Positions 59,329-64,000 of a stretch of 64,000 bases of DNA are shown here, piece after piece. The notes beneath the pieces are model-generated. The model ran no database searches and had not been told where the DNA came from. It saw only the letters and a list, made by a program, of their open reading frames with translations. The position numbers and the translations under genes are program-made. Numbering within the stretch: the first letter of the stretch is position 1; each line of letters opens with the position of its first letter. The stretch is taken from NCBI RefSeq assembly GCF_022965805.1, contig NC_133103.1:33699281-33763280 (forward strand), read 5' to 3'. Origin of the DNA: Primulina eburnea. Lineage: Eukaryota > Streptophyta > Magnoliopsida > Lamiales > Gesneriaceae.

Positions 59329-62300
59329 TCAAAAGAGCTCTGGATGCTCTGAACGCATACGACTCTCTAACTCCCAAGTGGTTTCTTCAGTGCCTCTGCG
59401 CTGCCACTGAACTAAAACAAGAGGAATTATCTTATTTCGCAACACCTTGTCTTTGCGATCGAGAATCCGCACTGGTCGTTCCACGTAAGACAAATCCGAA
59501 TCTAGTTGAACTTCAGAGGGATGCAAGATGTGAGACTCATCTGCTACGTATCGTCTCAACAAAGATACGTGGAACACATCATGAATACTTGATAGGTACG
59601 GCGGCAAAGCAAGTCTGTAAGCCAAATCCCCCACGCTTTCCAATATTTCAAATGGACCAATAAATCTCGGAGACAGCTTACCCTTGAGACCAAATCTCAA
59701 AATCCTGCGAAAAGGCGAAACTCGGAGAAACACTTTCTCACCTGGCTGAAAATAAAGAGGTCGCCGCTTGGTGTTCGCATAACTAGCCTGTCGATCCTGA
59801 GCGATCTTAATCCGTTTCTTGATTACTGCAACTTTATCTGGACTAACTCCGGTCCCTCAACATGTCGTTCCCCAACTTCGTCCCAGAATAATGGAGTACG
59901 ACAACGTCGCCCATACAACGCCTCAAATGGTGCCATACCAATACTACGATGATAGCTGTTGTTGTACGCGAACTCAATCAAAGGCAAATGATCCTGCCAA
60001 GCGGTTCCGAAATCCATAACACAAGCTCGCATCATATCCTCAAGTGTACGGATAGTCCTCTCCGTCTGACCGTCGGTCTCTGGATGATAAGCTGTACTTA
60101 AACTTAGGGACGTACCCAATGCTGACTGGAAACTACCCCAAAATCGTGAGGTAAAACGAGGATCTCTGTCACTAACAATACTGACTGGCACTCCATGCAA
60201 ACGTAAAATCTCTTGAATATACAATCTAGCCATACGATTGAAAGTGAAATCACGGTTATATGGCAGAAAATGAGCAGACTTGGTGAGTCGATCCACCACT
60301 ACCCAAATAGCATCACTATTCCTTGACGATAATGGCAAGTGAGTAATGAAGTCCATCGTGATATGCTCCCACTTCCATTCAGGAATAGGTAAGTTCAGCA
60401 ATAATCCTCCCGGTTGACGGTGCTCTGCCTTAACCTGCTGACAAACAAGACACTTGGAAACAAACTGATAAACGCTGCGCTTCATCCCTTTCCACCAAAA
60501 TCGTGTCCTCAAATCTTTATACATCTTATTGCTTCCCGGATGAACACTCAACTTGCTTCGATGGGCCTGAGATAAGATCTCTTCCCTCAAAGTATCATCC
60601 TCTGGTACTACAACCCGATTAGACAAACACAGAAGACCATTAGACTGATAATGGAAGTTACTATCTCCACCAGCCAACCGAGCTAATCTCTGAGTCTTGA
60701 GATCAGACATCTGTGCATCTCGAATCCGAGCGAACAAAGCTGGCTCAGATAAAATGGTAGCAACACGAATGCTCTCCATACCTTTCCGATGTTTGAAATT
60801 AAATCCCAACGAACAACAATCCTGGATAGTACTAATCATAGCACTGGTCTGAAGTGCAGAGGCTCTCACCTTGCGACTAAGTGCATCGGCTGTGAGATTC
60901 GCAGAACCTGGATGGTACTTGATCTCGCAGTCATAATCTTTAAGTAGATCCATCCAACGACGTTGTCTCATGTTCAACTCAGCCTGAGTGAACAGATACT
61001 TCAGACTCTTATGATCAGTAAAAATTTCAAACTTAACCCCGTACAAATAATGACGCCAGATCTTTAGCGCAAACACAATAGCAGCTAATTCTAGATCATG
61101 AATAGGGTACTTCTCCTCGTGAGGTTTTAACTGCCTGGATGCGTAAGCGATCACATGATCATTCTGCGTCAACACACACCCTAAGCCTTGAAAAGAGGCA
61201 TCGGTGTAAACACTGAACCCATCAGATCCTGACGGTAACGCCAAAACAGGTGCAGAAGTCAGAAGTCGACGAAGCTCTCTGAAACTATCTTCGCACTCAG
61301 ATGACCACTCAAATGGGACATCCTTCCGAGTAAGTTGCGTCAATGGTCTAGCTACCTGGGAGAAATTCACGATGAAGCGACAATAATACCCCGCCAGACC
61401 TAGAAAACTACGAATCTCGGCCACCGTCGTCGGACGTGACCAATTCAGCACTGCCTCAATCTTGCTAGGATCCACAGAAATTCCTTCCTTGGAAATCACA
61501 TGACCAAGAAATACTACACGATCAATCCAGAACTCGCACTTACTCAGCTTAGCATACAATTGCTTCTCGCGAAGAATCTTCAACACAATCCTCAAGTGCT
61601 GGATATGCTCTTCCACACTGTGAGAATAAATCAAGATATCATCGATGAAAACCACAACAAACTGATCCAGAAAATCACGAAAGACTCGGTTCATTAGATC
61701 CATGAACACCGCTGGCGCATTCGTCAATCCGAATGGCATAACTAGAAACTCGTAATGCCCATATCGAGTACGAAATGCAGTCTTGGAAATATCATCATCT
61801 CTGACTCTCATCTGATGATAACCTGATCGCAAGTCAATCTTGGAGTAAACAGAGGTACCTTGAAGCTGATCGAACAAGTCATCAATACGAGGTAATGGAT
61901 ACTTGTTTTTGATCGTCACACGATTCAGCTGGCGATAATCAATACACAATCGCATCGATCCATCCTTTTTCTTGACAAACAAGACTGGAGCTCCCCAAGG
62001 TGAAACACTCGGGCGAATATAACCTTTATCAAGAAGATCCTGCAATTGCTGCTTCAATTCTCTCATCTCTGACGGAGCAAGACGATAGGGGGAACGAGAA
62101 ATCGGTGCTGTCCCTGGCATTAACTCAATGCCAAATTCCACCTCTCTAACCGGAGGAAAACCAGGAATCTCATCTGGAAAAACATCAGGAAATTCACAAA
62201 CCACTGGAATATCATCTATACCAACACTACCTGTGGAGGAATCAATCGCATAGATGAGGTAGCCTTCCCCGCCCGCCTCTAAAGCACGACAGGCTTTCAG

Positions 62301-63737
62301 AGCAGATACCACTGGCATCGGAGGTCGCGCTCCCTCACCATAGAAAAACCAACTAGAGCTCTCAGTCGTACGAAACTGAACAAGCTTCTGGTAACAATCC
62401 ACGGTAGCTCGGTAGGTAGTCAAAAGGTCTATACCTAGAATACAATCAAAATCTTCCATCTCCAGGATCATAAGATTCGCAATCAATTCGTTACCCTCAA
62501 AATCTAAGGGACAACCCATCACTAGTCGCTTCGCTAACACCGAATGACCCATCGGAGTAGAAACAGAAAGCATGACGTCTAGAGAAACATACGGTAACTT
62601 ATGACGCTTAACAAATCGTGCAGAAATGAATGAATGTGATGCTCCGGTATCAATAAGAACAAAAGAAGGAATACCGCATAAACGAAAAGTACCTGCTATG
62701 ACTCTCTCTGTCTCATCTGCAGCCTGATCCTGGTTCAGCGCAAAAACCTGACCTTGGGCACGAGGTCGAAGATTTGAACTACCCACTGCCTGACCCTGCC
62801 TCCTCTGCTGAACAGTCGTCTGAGATCCGGAACCAGATCCTGCTCCACCTCGCAACTGAGGACAATTCTTCTTGATATGACCCATCTCTCCGCACTGAAA
62901 ACAAGCTCCCGCGGCTGATCGGCATTGCTCCGATGGATGGTTCTTCCCACAATGCACACAAGAAACCTTCTTCTTACCAAAGCGAAAAACACCGCTAGAC
63001 CGTGATCCAGATCCAGAAGAAGAAGAACCTGACTTCTTGAAAGACTGAGATCGAGGGCTCAAAGTGCTCGGAGGTCTAGAAGAAAGAATAGCCCTACCAC
63101 GCTGGAGACTGATCTCTGCCTGGCGACACCGGTTCACTAACCCATCATAAGAAGTAGGATTATCACAGACAGTGACTCGATCAAAAATCTCCTGGTTAAG
63201 ACCCTGAAGGAAATGGTCATACTTGGCCTCAGAACTGCCACTGATATGAGGGGCAAAGGGTAACAACTCGAAGAACTTCTGCTGATATTCATCAACAGAC
63301 ATACTCCCCTGCTTAAGATTCAGGAGCTCAATCGTCTTTGCCTGGCGAAGGGCTGGAGGAAAATACAGCTGCATGAAAGCTGCACGGAAATCGGCCCAAG
63401 TCACCCTACCCTGGGACTGAACTATCGGCGCAGAAGTCTATCGCCACCACTTACGCGCACGGCCCTCGAGAAGAAAACTAAGGGTCTCTATCTTCTGCTC
63501 CTCGGTGCACTGGAATGCACGGAAACAGCTCTCCATGCGCTCTAACCAATCTTCAGCATCATCAGGAGTCTCACCGCCGACTAAAGGCTTAGGCCCCATC
63601 TGAATGAAACGGTGCAAATCAAAACGCCTAGGACCATCCCGACGATGACGATTTTCACGATGACGCCTACGATCGTCCTGGTCACCCCAACGACCTACAC
63701 TTCCCTGACTACTCTCATCACCAAAGTGGTCAGTCAT
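59329..63737 (-). pseudogene. gag-pol: gag-pol polyprotein of the 57.7-kb element, one nonsense codon and one frameshift
   Basis: One long reading frame from ATG 63737 (MTDHFGDESS). A TAG at 63438-63440 replaces the Ser seen after KWWR in the relative at 29718. From 63404 the frame is open for 1193 codons to 59823. Counted from 63404: zinc knuckles [13 protein letters not shown] and [14 protein letters not shown] (about 149-181), protease DTGA (252-255), RT about 455-640 with FIDD at 586-589, RNase H about 730-850 with TDAS, LELAA, FTDH and ADALSR, integrase HHCC (H948, H955, C985, C988) and D1018, D1079, E1115 (35 residues between the last two). Near 59830 a deletion of about 10 nt shifts the frame; the remainder (59329-59733 and upstream to about 59825) holds the integrase C-terminus and chromodomain-like tail ([17 protein letters not shown]) ending HPELF. 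Only two lesions are seen, so decay is recent. Confidence 0.93.
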
Positions 63738-63820
63738 CGCTACAAGATAGAATGGGGAAAATGGTAAAATGGTCAACGAAAATCCCAAAACAGAAATCTA
63801 TATCCCAAAATCGTAAGCAT

Positions 63821-63832
63821 GCTCTGATACCA
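63821..63832 (-). other. Primer binding site (tRNA-Met), 57.7-kb element
   Basis: TGGTATCAGAGC in - strand sense, 4 bp from the LTR that starts at 63837. Confidence 0.93.
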
Positions 63833-63836
63833 TAAA

Positions 63837-64000
63837 TGTAGTGACCCGTTCCAGAATCACCTACTAATCAAGAACTAAGCATGCAATTAACTTAATTAAT
63901 AATAATCAGAGATAACAGCGGAAAAAATGGCCAACGACAATAGTTATACAACCCAATCGAAATCAGAACAACTCAAAATAATCGGTACAACCATATCGAA
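63837..64000 (-). repeat. 5' LTR of the 57.7-kb element, partial at window end
   Basis: The first 164 bp (on the + strand) match 57735-57900 except for a 2-bp indel (AAAATATAATCGG against AAAATAATCGG). The rest lies outside the window. Confidence 0.9.

Larger units (their letters stand above)
57735..64000 (-). mobile_element. Nearly complete Ty3/gypsy element (chromodomain lineage), right end outside window
   Basis: In - strand sense: 5' LTR from 63837 outward (only 164 bp inside the window), primer site 63821-63832, gag-pol 59329-63737, polypurine tract, 3' LTR 57735-59178. The visible parts of the two LTRs differ only by a 2-bp indel in 164 bp, so the insertion is young. It is a relative of the element at 29718 (similar LTR ends and proteins) but keeps RT and RNase H. 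It is inserted in the decayed family-B integrase; the left flank bases TTCGA (57730-57734) would be its target duplication. Confidence 0.93.

Overview
This window is nuclear DNA from a flowering plant. I see no ordinary host gene, no tRNA or rRNA gene and no CRISPR array. The plant origin is inferred from LTR retrotransposons with plant-type initiator-tRNA-Met primer sites (TGGTATCAGAGC), Ty3/gypsy polyproteins with a chromodomain-like tail, a Ty1/copia-type LTR and a long AT-rich satellite. I cannot name the species. The nested repeats suggest heterochromatin, possibly pericentromeric, but the sequence alone does not prove this.

The dominant feature is a head-to-tail satellite, all on the + strand, in three blocks: 670-15792, 22031-29717 and 35928-49711. 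That is about 36.6 kb, or roughly 100 units of about 364 bp. Each unit is the coding segment for the catalytic core of a Ty3/gypsy integrase, from just before the first catalytic Asp (WIDISMDF) to just after the catalytic Glu (QTEVVNRTL...KKNL). Because 364 is 3n+1, every unit shifts the reading frame of the next. A 366-bp variant in the first block restores the frame. About four fifths of units have lost the second catalytic Asp (SDRD to SGRD and others). Higher-order repeats of 2, 4-5 and 7-8 units are present, and some units are recognisable recombinants.

Layout: 1-669, Ty1/copia-type LTR (- strand) abutting the satellite. 670-15792, satellite A. 15793-20086, 5' half of a Ty3/gypsy element (family A: LTR, PBS, gag, protease, start of RT), cut in RT by a family-B LTR (20087-22030), which is itself truncated against satellite B (22031-29717). 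29718-35927, a complete two-LTR Ty3/gypsy element on the - strand, inserted in the satellite with a 5-bp target duplication (GATTC). 35928-49711, satellite C. 49712-50209, a short gypsy-tail-like remnant with GC-rich boxes. 50210-54579, 3' half of a family-A element (- strand), again cut in RT by a family-B LTR (54582-56654) with a decayed integrase behind it (56655-57734). 57735 to the window end, a nearly complete element (- strand) related to the 29.7-kb element.

The retroelements are of the chromodomain-bearing (Tekay/Del-like) kind: Gag with zinc knuckle, DTGA protease, RT, RNase H, DD(35)E integrase, chromodomain-like tail. All show coding damage. The 29.7-kb element has nearly identical LTRs but lacks the RT active site and RNase H, so it probably moved using proteins supplied by relatives such as the 57.7-kb element. 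The LTR families share non-coding structure: arrays of GC-rich palindromic boxes just upstream of the TATA box, two hairpins in the transcribed part of families A and B with compensatory base changes, and a covarying hairpin beside the polypurine tract in all four elements that have one.
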